Source: Actinomadura latina NBRC 106108
Lineage (GTDB): Bacteria > Actinomycetota > Actinomycetes > Streptosporangiales > Streptosporangiaceae
Reading direction: 5' to 3'
Length of the DNA stretch: 64,000 nucleotides
Assembly (NCBI RefSeq): GCF_001552195.1
Contig: NZ_BCQS01000003.1
Location: forward strand, 930,001 to 994,000
Positions within the stretch are counted from its first letter, which is position 1. The number at the start of each line of letters is the position of its first letter. The translations under genes and the position numbers were made by a program. This document shows, piece after piece, positions 18,106 through 27,320 of this stretch. The notes beneath the pieces are model-generated. The model was not told the DNA's origin and ran no database searches. It worked only from the letters and a program-made list of their open reading frames with translations.

Positions 18106-18524
18106 GACTCCCCCGAAGACTAGGCGACGTATCCGGCGAAGGGGTACCCGACCGCGAAGACGGCAAGCACGGGATGGACGCGACGCATGACGCAGACGTG
18201 ATATGACGGTACGTAAGGGACACCAAACCTTGGTCACGGTCCGTCATCGGCGGTATTTTGGGACGGGCTGACTAGTTCGATCTAGTGGTGTCCCGAACAA
18301 GATCGATGACCGAAAAGTAGGACCCCGGGGCGTCCGCCCCCCGCCCGCATGAGTCAAATGATCCGCAAAGGGCATGGACACCCGGCAGGGTGGCGGGCAC
18401 GAGCGCCATCATGGGAGCGAACACGTGACCTGGGCCCGGCGTTTGTCCAGGCTTAGGGACCCGCTGGCTGAATTGCGCCACGTGCCACGCAACGACCTGC
18501 AAGGATTGTGGACGGAGGTTGGCC
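18106..18524. other. Divergent intergenic region, 419 bp, no gene seen
   Basis: This gap separates the leftward carboxypeptidase and the rightward YbdK-type ligase, so it must hold both promoters. A small inverted repeat CTAG-TTCGAT-CTAG is visible near 18272. I found no open frame with coding bias and no RNA motif I recognise. Confidence 0.6.
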
Positions 18525-19691
18525 GTGGCCATTGACTTCAACGTATCGAACGGGGCGACGCTCGGCGTCGAGTGGGAGATCCAGCTCGTCGATGCGGAGA
18601 CCAGGCACCTGCGGCAGGACGCACGCGAGGTGCTCGCCGCCCTGCCCTCGCTCAGCCTGGACGGCGACAATCCCCGTATCCGCCACGAGCTCATGGAGTC
18701 GATGGTCGAGGTCGTGACCGGCATCTGCAGCACCGTGGGGGAGGCCAAGGCCGACCTGTCCGGCACGCTCGGCGCGCTGCGGGCCGCCGCCGCCGACCGC
18801 GGCATCGCGCTCGCCTGCACGGGCACCCACCCGATCAGCGACTGGCGGGACGCGGTGATGGCGCCCATGGGGCGCTACGCCCAGCTCGTCGAGGAGATGC
18901 AGTGGCTGGCCCGGCGCATCCAGACGTTCGGCGTTCACGTCCACGTCGGCATCTCCGACGGCGCCAAGGCGATCCCGATCGTCAACGCGCTCTCGTCCTA
19001 CCTTCCGCACTTCCTGGCGCTCACCGCGTCCAGCCCGTTCTGGAGCGCCGGTGATACCGGCCTCGCGTCCTGCCGGGCGGTCGTCTTCGGCCAGCTGCCG
19101 ACGGCCGGACCTCCCCACTCGTTGGACGACTGGGCGGCCTTCGAGGATTACATGGCCACGCTGATGCGTTCGGGAACGATAAGGAGCATCAAAGAGGTCT
19201 GGTGGGACATCCGCCCGCATCCCGACTTCGGGACCGTCGAGATCAGGATGTTCGACGGCATCCCCACCCTCCGTGAGGTGGGCATGGCGGCGGCGCTGTG
19301 CCAGAGTCTGGTCACGCTGTTCGATCAGCAGCTCGACCGGGGCTACACGCTGCCGAGACCGGCCGCCTGGGTGGTGCGCGACAACAAGTGGCGCGCGACC
19401 AGGTACGGGCTCGACGCCATCGTCATCACCGACGACAGCGGCAACACCGCGCCGCTGCGGGACGAGCTGTACGAGCTGATCCGGGAGCTGGAGCCGGTCG
19501 CCGACCGGCTCGGCTGCGCCGAGGAGCTCAAGGTCGCCGGTGAGGTACTGGAGCACGGGGCCCCGTACGAGCGGCAGCGCGCGATCCGCGCCGGGGGCGG
19601 AACGCTGGAGAACATCGTCGACGCGGCGATCGCGGAGCTCGCGGAGGACCGGTTCGTCACACTGGGGGAGGTCGTACATGCCGGAGCCTGA
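18525..19691 (+). CDS. YbdK-type carboxylate-amine ligase (glutamate-cysteine ligase family 2)
   Basis: The 388-residue protein belongs to the GCS2 family: ATLGVEWEIQLVDAET at the N-terminus holds the Glu-x-Glu metal motif, HELMESMVEVVTG, the FGVHVHVGISDG motif and RPHPDFGTVEIRMFDG follow. Members form peptide-like bonds between a carboxylate (often Glu) and an amine such as Cys. GTG 18525 has GGAGG 6 nt before; the upstream TTG directly abuts that site and is unsuitable. The M20 amidohydrolase gene starts 14 bp inside its 3' end, so a ligase and a hydrolase are translationally coupled, suggesting make-and-break of the same amide product (inference). Confidence 0.9.
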   Translation: MAIDFNVSNGATLGVEWEIQLVDAETRHLRQDAREVLAALPSLSLDGDNPRIRHELMESMVEVVTGICSTVGEAKADLSGTLGALRAAAADRGIALACTGTHPISDWRDAVMAPMGRYAQLVEEMQWLARRIQTFGVHVHVGISDGAKAIPIVNALSSYLPHFLALTASSPFWSAGDTGLASCRAVVFGQLPTAGPPHSLDDWAAFEDYMATLMRSGTIRSIKEVWWDIRPHPDFGTVEIRMFDGIPTLREVGMAAALCQSLVTLFDQQLDRGYTLPRPAAWVVRDNKWRATRYGLDAIVITDDSGNTAPLRDELYELIRELEPVADRLGCAEELKVAGEVLEHGAPYERQRAIRAGGGTLENIVDAAIAELAEDRFVTLGEVVHAGA

Positions 19692-21273
19692 GAGGCCGCA
19701 GCGAACGGCCCGTCCCGGTGAGCTGGCGGGCGCGACGGACCCGGTCGGCCCCGTGAACGCTTCACCGCCGAAGAGCGAACAAGTAGCAGAGAACGTTCCC
19801 GAGAACGAGAACACCACCGGGCGGACGCCGTTCGGCTCCGCCGTCGCGCAGGGGGCGCAGATGACACATCCGGGACCCGGGGTGATGCCCGGCCCTGAAC
19901 CAGCAACCGTCGCGGACCCGGCGGATCGGGAGGCCGGCGCGGCCGGCCGCCTGAACGGGGCCGCGGCATCCGGTGCGGCGGTGTCCGCGGCCGGCGTGCC
20001 CGGGGCGGGCCATGCGGGCGTGCCCGCGGTGCTCGGCGGGGCCGTCCTGCAGCCGCAGCTCGACGCGTTCCTGGCCGCGCACGAGGACGAGCTGATCGCG
20101 TTCCGCCGGGACCTGCACGCGCACCCCGAGCTGGGCTACGCCGAGCACCGGACCACCGCGAAGATCGCCGAGCGGCTGTGCGCCGCCGGCCTCGACCCGG
20201 TGGTACTGCCCAAGGGCACCGGTCTGTTCTGCGACATCGGCCCGGCCGATGGCACCACGGTCGCGCTGCGCGCCGACATCGACGCCCTCCCGCTGGCGGA
20301 CGAGAAGGAGCACGCCCCGTACCGGTCGACGGTCCCGGGCGTCGCGCACGCGTGCGGCCACGACGTCCACACCACGATGGTGCTGGGCGCGGGCCTGTTC
20401 CTCGCGCAGCAGGCCCAGGCGGGGCTGCTGCCGGGCCGCGTCCGGCTGCTGTTCCAGCCCGCCGAGGAGACCCCGGGCGGCGCGCTGGACGTGATGGCCG
20501 CCGGCGGCATCGCGGGCGTCGACCGCGCGTTCGCGCTGCACTGCGACCCGCGCATCGAGGTCGGCCAGCTGGGGCTGCGAACCGGCCCGATCACCGCGGC
20601 CTGCGACAAGGTCTACGTCAAGGTCACCGGCCCCGGCGGGCACACCGCCCGGCCGCACCTGACCGCCGACCTGGTCTACGCGCTGGCCAAGATCGTCACC
20701 GAGCTGCCGTCCGCGCTGTCCCGGCGCGTCGACCCGCGCTCCAGCCTGTCGCTGGTGTGGGGGCGCGTGTCCGCCGGGTCCGTCGCCAACGCGATCCCCG
20801 ACGACGGGATCGCCGAGGGCACCGTCCGCTGCCTGGACGACGAGGCGTGGCACCGCGCGCCGGAGATGATGAAGGCGCTGCTGCAGTCGGTGGCCGCCGC
20901 CTACGACGTGGAGGCGTCCCTCGAATACGTCCGGGGCGTCCCGCCGACCGTGAACGAGGCGGCCAGCGTGCAGATGTTCCGCGACGCCGCCGCGCAGGTC
21001 ATCGACGAGGAGGGCGTCGTCCCGACGCCGCAGAGCCTCGGCGGGGAGGACTTCGGCTGGTACCTGGAGTCGATCCCCGGCGCGCTCGCCCGGCTCGGCG
21101 TCCGCACCCCCGGCTCGTCCGGCGAGTACGACCTGCACCGCGGCGACTTCGACGTCGACGAGCGGTGCATCGCGGTCGGCCTGCGCGTGCTGAGCGCCAC
21201 CGCGCTGACCGCGCTGTGGGAGGGCGGCCGCCCCGGCGACACCGAGCGGATCGAGGGCGCGGCGATCGCCTGA
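19678..21273 (+). CDS. M20-family amidohydrolase with a long low-complexity N-terminus
   Basis: From residue about 120 this is an M20D peptidase/aminoacylase: FRRDLHAHPELGYAEH, ALRADIDALPL, HACGHDVHTTM (metal ligands), QPAEETPGGALDVM with the catalytic Glu, and GGEDFGWYL. Such enzymes release an acyl or amino-acid group from amide substrates. ATG 19678 has GGGGGAGG and gives 531 residues, over 100 more than usual. The extra N-terminal part is Ala/Gly/Pro-rich without a membrane span; ATG 19861 is an alternative start. It overlaps the YbdK-type ligase gene by 14 bp. M. tuberculosis has two M20 genes (amiA1, amiB1) in the matching neighbourhood. Confidence 0.88.
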   Translation: MPEPERPQRTARPGELAGATDPVGPVNASPPKSEQVAENVPENENTTGRTPFGSAVAQGAQMTHPGPGVMPGPEPATVADPADREAGAAGRLNGAAASGAAVSAAGVPGAGHAGVPAVLGGAVLQPQLDAFLAAHEDELIAFRRDLHAHPELGYAEHRTTAKIAERLCAAGLDPVVLPKGTGLFCDIGPADGTTVALRADIDALPLADEKEHAPYRSTVPGVAHACGHDVHTTMVLGAGLFLAQQAQAGLLPGRVRLLFQPAEETPGGALDVMAAGGIAGVDRAFALHCDPRIEVGQLGLRTGPITAACDKVYVKVTGPGGHTARPHLTADLVYALAKIVTELPSALSRRVDPRSSLSLVWGRVSAGSVANAIPDDGIAEGTVRCLDDEAWHRAPEMMKALLQSVAAAYDVEASLEYVRGVPPTVNEAASVQMFRDAAAQVIDEEGVVPTPQSLGGEDFGWYLESIPGALARLGVRTPGSSGEYDLHRGDFDVDERCIAVGLRVLSATALTALWEGGRPGDTERIEGAAIA

Positions 21274-21379
21274 CCACCGCGTCACGCAGTGTGACCTTCC
21301 GTCTCCCGTCGGTACCCCGTGACCTGGCACACCCATGTGTCCGCCCTGGCCACCGACGTCGTCGCTGACCTGTGGCGAT

Positions 21380-21391
21380 ATGCGTACGCAT
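21380..21391. promoter_or_regulatory. Perfect 12-bp palindrome upstream of the nucleoside operon
   Basis: ATGCGTACGCAT is fully self-complementary and lies 126 bp before the start of the BMP lipoprotein gene. Its position in the only sizeable gap before the six-gene operon makes it a candidate operator; the regulator is unknown. Confidence 0.5.
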
Positions 21392-21517
21392 TGGTAACGG
21401 ACCTATTGCGAATCAGTGCAGGCGGGAAGTTTGCCCGCTTTCGCGGGGTAGCGTCCGATCGATTTCGGTGACCGGACCGGTCGCCGGACCGTGGGTGGGA
21501 ACGGAAGGAGCGCTACC

Positions 21518-22579
21518 TTGCGCCGTGGACTGAAGACTTCGCTCGTCACCGTGACGGGTGCGGCGCTGCTGCTCAGCGCTTCCGCATGCGGTGGCAAGAA
21601 AGCGGACACCGGTGGCGGTGGTGACGAGGGCGCCAAGAAGACCCTCAAGATCGGCCTGGCCTTCGACATCGGCGGCCGCGGTGACCAGTCCTTCAACGAC
21701 TCGGCCGCCGCCGGGCTCGACAAGGCGAAGAAGGACCTGAACGTCCAGACCGAGGAGATCTCGGCCAAGCCGGACGAGCCGGACTCCGACAAGGAGTCGC
21801 GCCTGCGGCTGCTCGCCAACAAGGGCTACAACCCGATCATCGGGGTCGGCTTCGCCTACACCACCTCGATCGTCAAGGTCGCCAAGGACTTCCCGAACAC
21901 CAAGTTCCTCGTCGTCGACGCCGACCAGTGCAAGGTCGAGGGCGCCAACGTCAGCGGCGCCTGCTTCGCCGAGGAGCAGGGGTCCTACCTGGTCGGCGCC
22001 GCCGCGGCGCTGAAGTCCAAGAGCGGCACGATCGGGTTCATCGGCGGCGTCAACGTGCCGCTGATCCAGAAGTTCTTCGCCGGCTACCAGGCGGGTGCCA
22101 AGGAGGCCAAGCCCGGCATCAAGATCCTGCCGCCGAAGTACCTGACGCAGCCGCCGAACTTCAACGGCTTCAAGGACACGAGCCTCGGCAACGAGGCCGC
22201 CAAGGGCCAGCTCGACCAGGGCGCGGACGTCATCTACCACGCCGCGGGCGGCGCCGGCATCGGCGTCATCAAGACCGTCGGCGCGGCCGGCAAGTGGGCC
22301 ATCGGCGTCGACTCCGACCAGTACAACCAGCCCGCGGTCGCCGGGGTGAAGGAGCACATCCTCACCTCGATGGTGAAGCACGTGGACGTGTCGGTGTTCG
22401 ACTTCGTCGAGGGCGTCGCCAAGGGCACGTCCAAGGCCGGCACCAAGACCTACGACCTCAGCAACGACGGCGTTGGCTACTCCACGTCCGGCGGCAACGT
22501 CGACGACATCAAGGCCAAGCTCGAAGAGCTGAAGGCCAAGATCGTCAGCGGCGAGACGAAGGTCCCGACCAAGGCCTGA
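21518..22579 (+). CDS. BMP-family nucleoside-binding lipoprotein (ABC transporter)
   Basis: This is the extracytoplasmic binding protein of a nucleoside ABC importer. The N-terminus is a lipoprotein signal (LVTVTGAALLLSASACGG, lipobox cysteine near residue 23) followed by a Gly/Lys linker. The mature part shows the BMP/PnrA fold: IGLAFDIGGRGDQSFNDSAA, GYNPIIGVGFAYT, FLVVDADQCK, GFIGGVNVPLIQKF and GADVIYHAAGGAG. Start TTG 21518 is chosen because GGAAGGAG lies 9 nt before it; GTG 21491 is an alternative. It heads a run of six genes ending with deoA, all on one strand. Confidence 0.93.
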   Translation: MRRGLKTSLVTVTGAALLLSASACGGKKADTGGGGDEGAKKTLKIGLAFDIGGRGDQSFNDSAAAGLDKAKKDLNVQTEEISAKPDEPDSDKESRLRLLANKGYNPIIGVGFAYTTSIVKVAKDFPNTKFLVVDADQCKVEGANVSGACFAEEQGSYLVGAAAALKSKSGTIGFIGGVNVPLIQKFFAGYQAGAKEAKPGIKILPPKYLTQPPNFNGFKDTSLGNEAAKGQLDQGADVIYHAAGGAGIGVIKTVGAAGKWAIGVDSDQYNQPAVAGVKEHILTSMVKHVDVSVFDFVEGVAKGTSKAGTKTYDLSNDGVGYSTSGGNVDDIKAKLEELKAKIVSGETKVPTKA

Positions 22580-22688
22580 CCCGGCGGTCCGGCCGTGCCG
22601 CACCGGGAGCCACCCGGCCGGGTGGCTCCCGGTGCGCACCGCGTCCACCGTCGCCGACAGCGCGTCCTAGGCAGGAGGAGGGGCACTC

Positions 22689-24227
22689 GTGCCTGAGCAG
22701 GTGCCGGCCGTACGGCTGACATCGATCACCAAGCGGTTCCCCGGAGTGGTGGCCAACCGCGACATCAACCTCACGATCGAGCGCGGCGAGGTGCACGCGC
22801 TCTGCGGCGAGAACGGCGCCGGCAAGTCCACGCTGATGAAGATCCTCTACGGGATGCAGAAGCCGGACGAGGGCACCATCGAGGTCGGCGGCGAGCAGGT
22901 CTCCTTCCGGACGCCGGCCGACGCGATCGGCCGCGGCATCGGCATGGTCCACCAGCACTTCAAGCTCGCCGACAACCTGACCGTGCTGGAGAACGTCGTC
23001 CTCGGCGCCGAGCCCCGCGCCAAGGGGTGGCGGCGCGGCCGGATCGACTTCGCCGCCGCCCGCGCCAAGATCAAGGAGATGTCGCAGGCGTACGGGCTGC
23101 ACGTCGACCCCGACACGCTGGTGGAGAAACTCGGCGTCGGCGAGCGGCAGCGCGTGGAGATCCTCAAGGTCCTCTTCCGGGGCGCCCGCGTGCTGATCCT
23201 GGACGAGCCGACCGCCGTGCTCGTCCCGCACGAGGTCGAGGAGCTGTTCGGCAACCTGCGGGAGCTGCGCGCCGAGGGCCTCACCGTCCTGTTCATCTCG
23301 CACAAGCTGGACGAGGTGCTGACCGTCGCCGACACGATCTCGGTGATCCGGCGCGGCACCACCGTCGCGACGCGGCTCGACCCGCACGAGGTCACCTCCC
23401 GGCGGCTGGCCGAGCTGATGGTCGGCTCCGAGCTGCCGACCCCGGAGCTGCGCGAGTCCACCGTCACCGCGGACGTCGAGCTGGAGGTCAGCGGGGTGAC
23501 CGTGCTGACCGCCGAGGGCCGTCCCGTGGTGGACGACGTTTCGCTGCGCATCCGCCGCGGCGAGATCGTCGGGCTGGCCGGCGTCGAGGGCAACGGGCAG
23601 ACCGAGCTCATCGAAGCGATCATGGGCGTCCGGTCGGCGGACACCGGGACGATCGTCTACAGCGGCGACGACATCACCCACTGGTCGACCCGGCGGCGCC
23701 GCGAGGCCGGCATCGCCTACATCCCCGAGGACCGGCACCGGCACGGGCTCGTCCTCGAAGGCTCGCTCTGGGAGAACCGGATGCTGGGCCACCAGACGCA
23801 GAAGCCGAACGTCCGCGGCCCGTGGGTGGACCGGCGCGGCGCCCGCCGCGACACGACCCGGATCGTCCGGGAGTACGACGTCCGGACGCCCGGGATCGAC
23901 GTGCCCGCCGCCGCGCTGTCGGGCGGCAACCAGCAGAAGCTCATCGTCGGCCGGGAGATGTCCGGCGACCCGCACCTGCTGATCGCCGCGCATCCGACGC
24001 GCGGCATCGACGTCGGCGCCCAGGCCGCGATCTGGGAACACCTGCGGCAGGCCCGCGCGGACGGGCTGGCCGTGCTGCTGATCAGCGCCGACCTTGAGGA
24101 ACTCATCGGAATGTCCGACACCCTGCACGTGATCCTGCGGGGCCGGCTGGTCGCGGAAGTCGATCCGCGGACCGTCACCCCCGAGGAACTCGGCTCCGCC
24201 ATGACCGGCGCGGGCGGCGCCTCATGA
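22689..24227 (+). CDS. Nucleoside ABC transporter ATP-binding protein (two NBDs)
   Basis: A 512-residue duplicated ATPase of the RbsA/NupO type. The first nucleotide-binding domain has Walker A GENGAGKST, a signature-like LGVGERQRVEI and Walker B VLILDEPTAVL. The second has a degenerate Walker A (GVEGNGQTEL), the signature LSGGNQQK, and Walker B LLIAAHPTRGIDVGA, where the catalytic glutamate is replaced by His. Such asymmetry is usual in this family. GTG 22689 follows AGGAGGAGG. The stop overlaps the ATG of the first permease (ATGA). It energises uptake of nucleosides bound by the upstream lipoprotein. Confidence 0.94.
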   Translation: MPEQVPAVRLTSITKRFPGVVANRDINLTIERGEVHALCGENGAGKSTLMKILYGMQKPDEGTIEVGGEQVSFRTPADAIGRGIGMVHQHFKLADNLTVLENVVLGAEPRAKGWRRGRIDFAAARAKIKEMSQAYGLHVDPDTLVEKLGVGERQRVEILKVLFRGARVLILDEPTAVLVPHEVEELFGNLRELRAEGLTVLFISHKLDEVLTVADTISVIRRGTTVATRLDPHEVTSRRLAELMVGSELPTPELRESTVTADVELEVSGVTVLTAEGRPVVDDVSLRIRRGEIVGLAGVEGNGQTELIEAIMGVRSADTGTIVYSGDDITHWSTRRRREAGIAYIPEDRHRHGLVLEGSLWENRMLGHQTQKPNVRGPWVDRRGARRDTTRIVREYDVRTPGIDVPAAALSGGNQQKLIVGREMSGDPHLLIAAHPTRGIDVGAQAAIWEHLRQARADGLAVLLISADLEELIGMSDTLHVILRGRLVAEVDPRTVTPEELGSAMTGAGGAS

Positions 24228-25555
24228 GCGGGCCGAAGGACCCGACGCCGCCGGGCGAGGACCCGTCCGTGCCGGGGCAGCGCGAACCGGACGAATCGGA
24301 GCGGCCGGACGAGGCGCCGCAGGGCCCGGAGGCCGGCGAGCCGCCGGCGTCCGGCCGGACGGCGACCACGCCGGGCGCGGCGGAGATCGCCGCGGTGCCG
24401 GCGTGGAAGGCGATCCTGAAGGGGATGGGCCCGACCGGGCTCGGGCTGAAGATCGGCGCGCCGGTGCTGGCGCTGCTGATCTCGCTCGGCATCACGATGA
24501 TCCTGCTGCGGGTCACCGGCGCCGACCCGATCAGCTCGATCCGCAGCATGATCGACTACGGCACCACCGAGAACTCGATCGTCGACATCGTCAACCGCGC
24601 GACCAGGTACTACCTGTCGGCGGTCGCGGTGGCGATCGGGTTCCGGATGGCGCTGCTGAACATCGGCGTGGACGGCCAGTACCGGATCGCCGCGTTCCTC
24701 GCCGCCGCGCTCGGCGGCGCGCTCACCCTGCCGGCGCCGTTCGGCCAGCTGCTGGTGATCGTCGCCGCGATGGTCGTCGGCGGGCTGTGGGCCGCGATCG
24801 CGGGCGTGCTGAAGGTGACCCGCGGGGTCAGCGAGGTGCTGTCCACGATCATGCTGAACGCGATCGCGACCGGCGTCATCGCCTACCTGCTGAACGACAA
24901 GCGGCTCGCCGAGGTCCGGCCGGGCAGCAACAACGTCGCGACCCCGCAGATCCCCGAGTCGGGACGGGTGGGGCCGCTGAACGGGTTCCTGTCCTCGATC
25001 GGGATCGACCTGCCGGGCGACGTGTACGGGCTGCTGCCCCTCGCGGTCCTCGTCGGGATCGTGTTCTGGGTCGTCATCAACTACACCCGGTTCGGGTTCG
25101 ACCTGAAGATCTCGGGACTGTCCCCGTCCGCCGCGCAGTCCAGCGGCGTCAACGCCGGCCGCATGATCGTCTACACGATGATCGCGTCCGGCGTGGTGGC
25201 CGGCCTGATCGGCATGCCGGAGCTGCTCGGCGCGTCCCACGAGTATTCGCTGAACTTCCCGGCCGGGCTCGGCTTCACCGGCATCACGGTGGCGCTGCTC
25301 GGCCGCAACCATCCGGCCGGCATCGCGCTCGCGGCGCTGCTGTTCGCGTTCCTCGACCAGACCTCCGACGTGCTCCAGGAGGTCGACGTGCCGAAGGAGA
25401 TCGTCGGCGTCATGCAGGGCGTGGTCGTGCTGACCGTCGTCATCGTGTACGAGCTCGTCCGGCGCTGGGAGATCCGGCTGCAGCAGCGGACCGTCGCCGC
25501 CGAGCTGGCCACCGGCCACGACCTGGCCCGCGAGGCCGCTGGGAGCGCCTCATGA
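24224..25555 (+). CDS. Nucleoside ABC transporter permease (NupP-like)
   Basis: The 443-residue permease starts with about 65 disordered Pro/Glu/Gly-rich residues, then 8 to 10 membrane spans. Family marks are AVAVAIGFRMALLNIGVDGQ and GVSEVLSTIMLNAIA (the EAA-like loop that contacts the ATPase). ATG 24224 overlaps the ATPase stop, and its own stop overlaps the next ATG; the three transport genes are thus translated as a unit. The disordered N-terminal extension is longer than in most homologues and probably cytoplasmic. Confidence 0.92.
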   Translation: MSGPKDPTPPGEDPSVPGQREPDESERPDEAPQGPEAGEPPASGRTATTPGAAEIAAVPAWKAILKGMGPTGLGLKIGAPVLALLISLGITMILLRVTGADPISSIRSMIDYGTTENSIVDIVNRATRYYLSAVAVAIGFRMALLNIGVDGQYRIAAFLAAALGGALTLPAPFGQLLVIVAAMVVGGLWAAIAGVLKVTRGVSEVLSTIMLNAIATGVIAYLLNDKRLAEVRPGSNNVATPQIPESGRVGPLNGFLSSIGIDLPGDVYGLLPLAVLVGIVFWVVINYTRFGFDLKISGLSPSAAQSSGVNAGRMIVYTMIASGVVAGLIGMPELLGASHEYSLNFPAGLGFTGITVALLGRNHPAGIALAALLFAFLDQTSDVLQEVDVPKEIVGVMQGVVVLTVVIVYELVRRWEIRLQQRTVAAELATGHDLAREAAGSAS

Positions 25556-26907
25556 GCGCCGTGACCGAAACGGCGGCCGTCAAGAAGACCGCCAACGGCA
25601 AGTTCCAGCTGCGCTGGCCGCACTACCTGCTGATCATCTCCGGCCTGCTGGTGCTGCTGTCGCTGGTCCGCGTCGTGGACGACGCCGACCCGGTGACGTC
25701 CAGCGGGACGGTCAGCGCCGCGCTGCGCCTCGCCGTGCCGATCTTCCTGGCCGGCCTCGGCGGGCTCTGGTCCGAACGCTCCGGCGTGATCAACATCGGC
25801 CTTGAGGGCATGATGATCCTCGGCACCTGGACGGGCGCCTGGGCCGGCTACCAGTGGGGTCCGTGGATCGGCGTCCTCGCCGGGATCATCGGCGGCGCGC
25901 TCGGCGGCCTCCTGCACGCGATCGCGACCGTGTCGTTCGGCGTCGACCACATCGTGTCCGGCGTCGCGATCAACATCCTCGGGCTGGGCCTGACGCAGTT
26001 CCTGGCCGGGCTGATCTTCGACACCGGCGAGGCGAAGGCCCTGGGCGGCGGCCCCCGGCAGTCTCCACCGGTCGATCCGATCGCGACACTGACCTTGCCG
26101 GTGCTGTCCGGCGGCAAGATCGGCGGCTGGCAGAGCCCCGACTGGCTCGGCTCGCTGGAGGACCACCACTGGTTCGTGCTGTCGGACGCCGCCGGGATCG
26201 TCCGCGGGCTGACGAGCGACATGTCGCTGCTGACGCTGGTGTCGCTGCTGCTCGTCCCGCTCAGCTTCCTGATCCTGTGGCGGACCCCGTTCGGCCTGCG
26301 CATCCGCTCCTGCGGCGAGGACCCGTACGCCGCCGAGTCGCTCGGCGTGCAGGTGTACCGGATGAAGTACGCCGCCGTGATGATCTCGGGCGCGTTCTCC
26401 GGGCTGGCCGGCGCGTTCCTCGTCACCGTCGCCGCCCCGCTCTACCAGGACGGCCAGACCAACGGCCGCGGCTTCATCGGCCTGGCCGCCATGATCTTCG
26501 GCAACTGGCGTCCCGGCGGGCTCGCCGCGGGCTCGCTGCTGTTCGGGTACACCGACGCGATGAACGTGCGCGGCGGCGGCGAGGCCGTCCACGCGCTGCT
26601 GCTGTTCGTGGCGATCCTGCTGATCGCCGTCGCGGTCTGGCAGGGCGTCCGCGCGAACCGGCTGCGGCCGCACGCGATCACCGACCTGGCGCGCCGCGAG
26701 ATGCGCAACGCCTACCTCGGCGCGGTGCTGGCGCTGGTCTCGGCCGCCGGGCTGCTCGCCTGGTTTCTGATGAGCGAGATCGTCCCCGGCGAGCTGGTCT
26801 CCTTCACGCCGCACCTGACGACGCTGCTCGTCCTGGCCCTGGCCAGCCAGCGGCTCCGGATGCCCGCCGCCAACGGGCTCCAGTACCGGCGGGGCGAGGC
26901 AAGATAG
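25552..26907 (+). CDS. Nucleoside ABC transporter permease (NupQ-like)
   Basis: The second permease has 451 residues and 9 to 11 spans. Recognisable parts are SERSGVINIGLEGMMILGTWTGAW, the typical start of this permease class, and GEDPYAAESLGVQVYRMKYAAVMISG, the cytoplasmic coupling loop. ATG 25552 overlaps the stop of the preceding permease. The cytidine deaminase gene begins only 5 nt after its stop, so uptake and first catabolic step are tightly linked. Confidence 0.92.
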   Translation: MSAVTETAAVKKTANGKFQLRWPHYLLIISGLLVLLSLVRVVDDADPVTSSGTVSAALRLAVPIFLAGLGGLWSERSGVINIGLEGMMILGTWTGAWAGYQWGPWIGVLAGIIGGALGGLLHAIATVSFGVDHIVSGVAINILGLGLTQFLAGLIFDTGEAKALGGGPRQSPPVDPIATLTLPVLSGGKIGGWQSPDWLGSLEDHHWFVLSDAAGIVRGLTSDMSLLTLVSLLLVPLSFLILWRTPFGLRIRSCGEDPYAAESLGVQVYRMKYAAVMISGAFSGLAGAFLVTVAAPLYQDGQTNGRGFIGLAAMIFGNWRPGGLAAGSLLFGYTDAMNVRGGGEAVHALLLFVAILLIAVAVWQGVRANRLRPHAITDLARREMRNAYLGAVLALVSAAGLLAWFLMSEIVPGELVSFTPHLTTLLVLALASQRLRMPAANGLQYRRGEAR

Positions 26908-26912
26908 CGCGT

Positions 26913-27317
26913 ATGGAGATCGACTGGCCCGTCCTGCGCGACGCCGCGCGGGAGGCGATGACGCGCGCGTACTGCCCGTACTCCGGTTTCCCGGTCGGTG
27001 CCGCCGCGCTGGCGGACGACGGCCGGATCATCACCGGCTGCAACGTGGAGAACGCCTCGTACGGGGTCGGGCTCTGCGCGGAATGCTCGCTCGTGTCGGC
27101 GCTGCACGGCCCCGGCAAGTCGTCGCGGCCTCGCCTGGTCGCGGTGTCGGTCGTCGACAGGCACGGCGACCCGGTGATGCCGTGCGGGCGCTGCCGCCAG
27201 CTCCTCTGGGAGCACGGCGGCGCCCCGATGCTGCTGGAGACCGTCCGCGGCATCCAGCCCATGTCGGACGTCCTCCCGGACGCGTTCGGCCCCGACGACC
27301 TCATCGAGAGAGCGTGA
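26913..27317 (+). CDS. cdd: Cytidine deaminase
   Basis: Cdd deaminates cytidine and deoxycytidine to uridine and deoxyuridine. At 134 residues it is the short, tetrameric, three-cysteine type: Cys55 and Glu57 in LCAECS (zinc ligand and catalytic acid), and Cys91/Cys94 in PCGRCRQ. Substrate residues lie in CNVENASYG. ATG 26913 is 5 nt from the permease stop, and deoA starts 3 nt after its own stop. The order transporter-cdd-deoA defines a pyrimidine nucleoside salvage operon. Confidence 0.97.
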   Translation: MEIDWPVLRDAAREAMTRAYCPYSGFPVGAAALADDGRIITGCNVENASYGVGLCAECSLVSALHGPGKSSRPRLVAVSVVDRHGDPVMPCGRCRQLLWEHGGAPMLLETVRGIQPMSDVLPDAFGPDDLIERA

Positions 27318-27320
27318 TTC

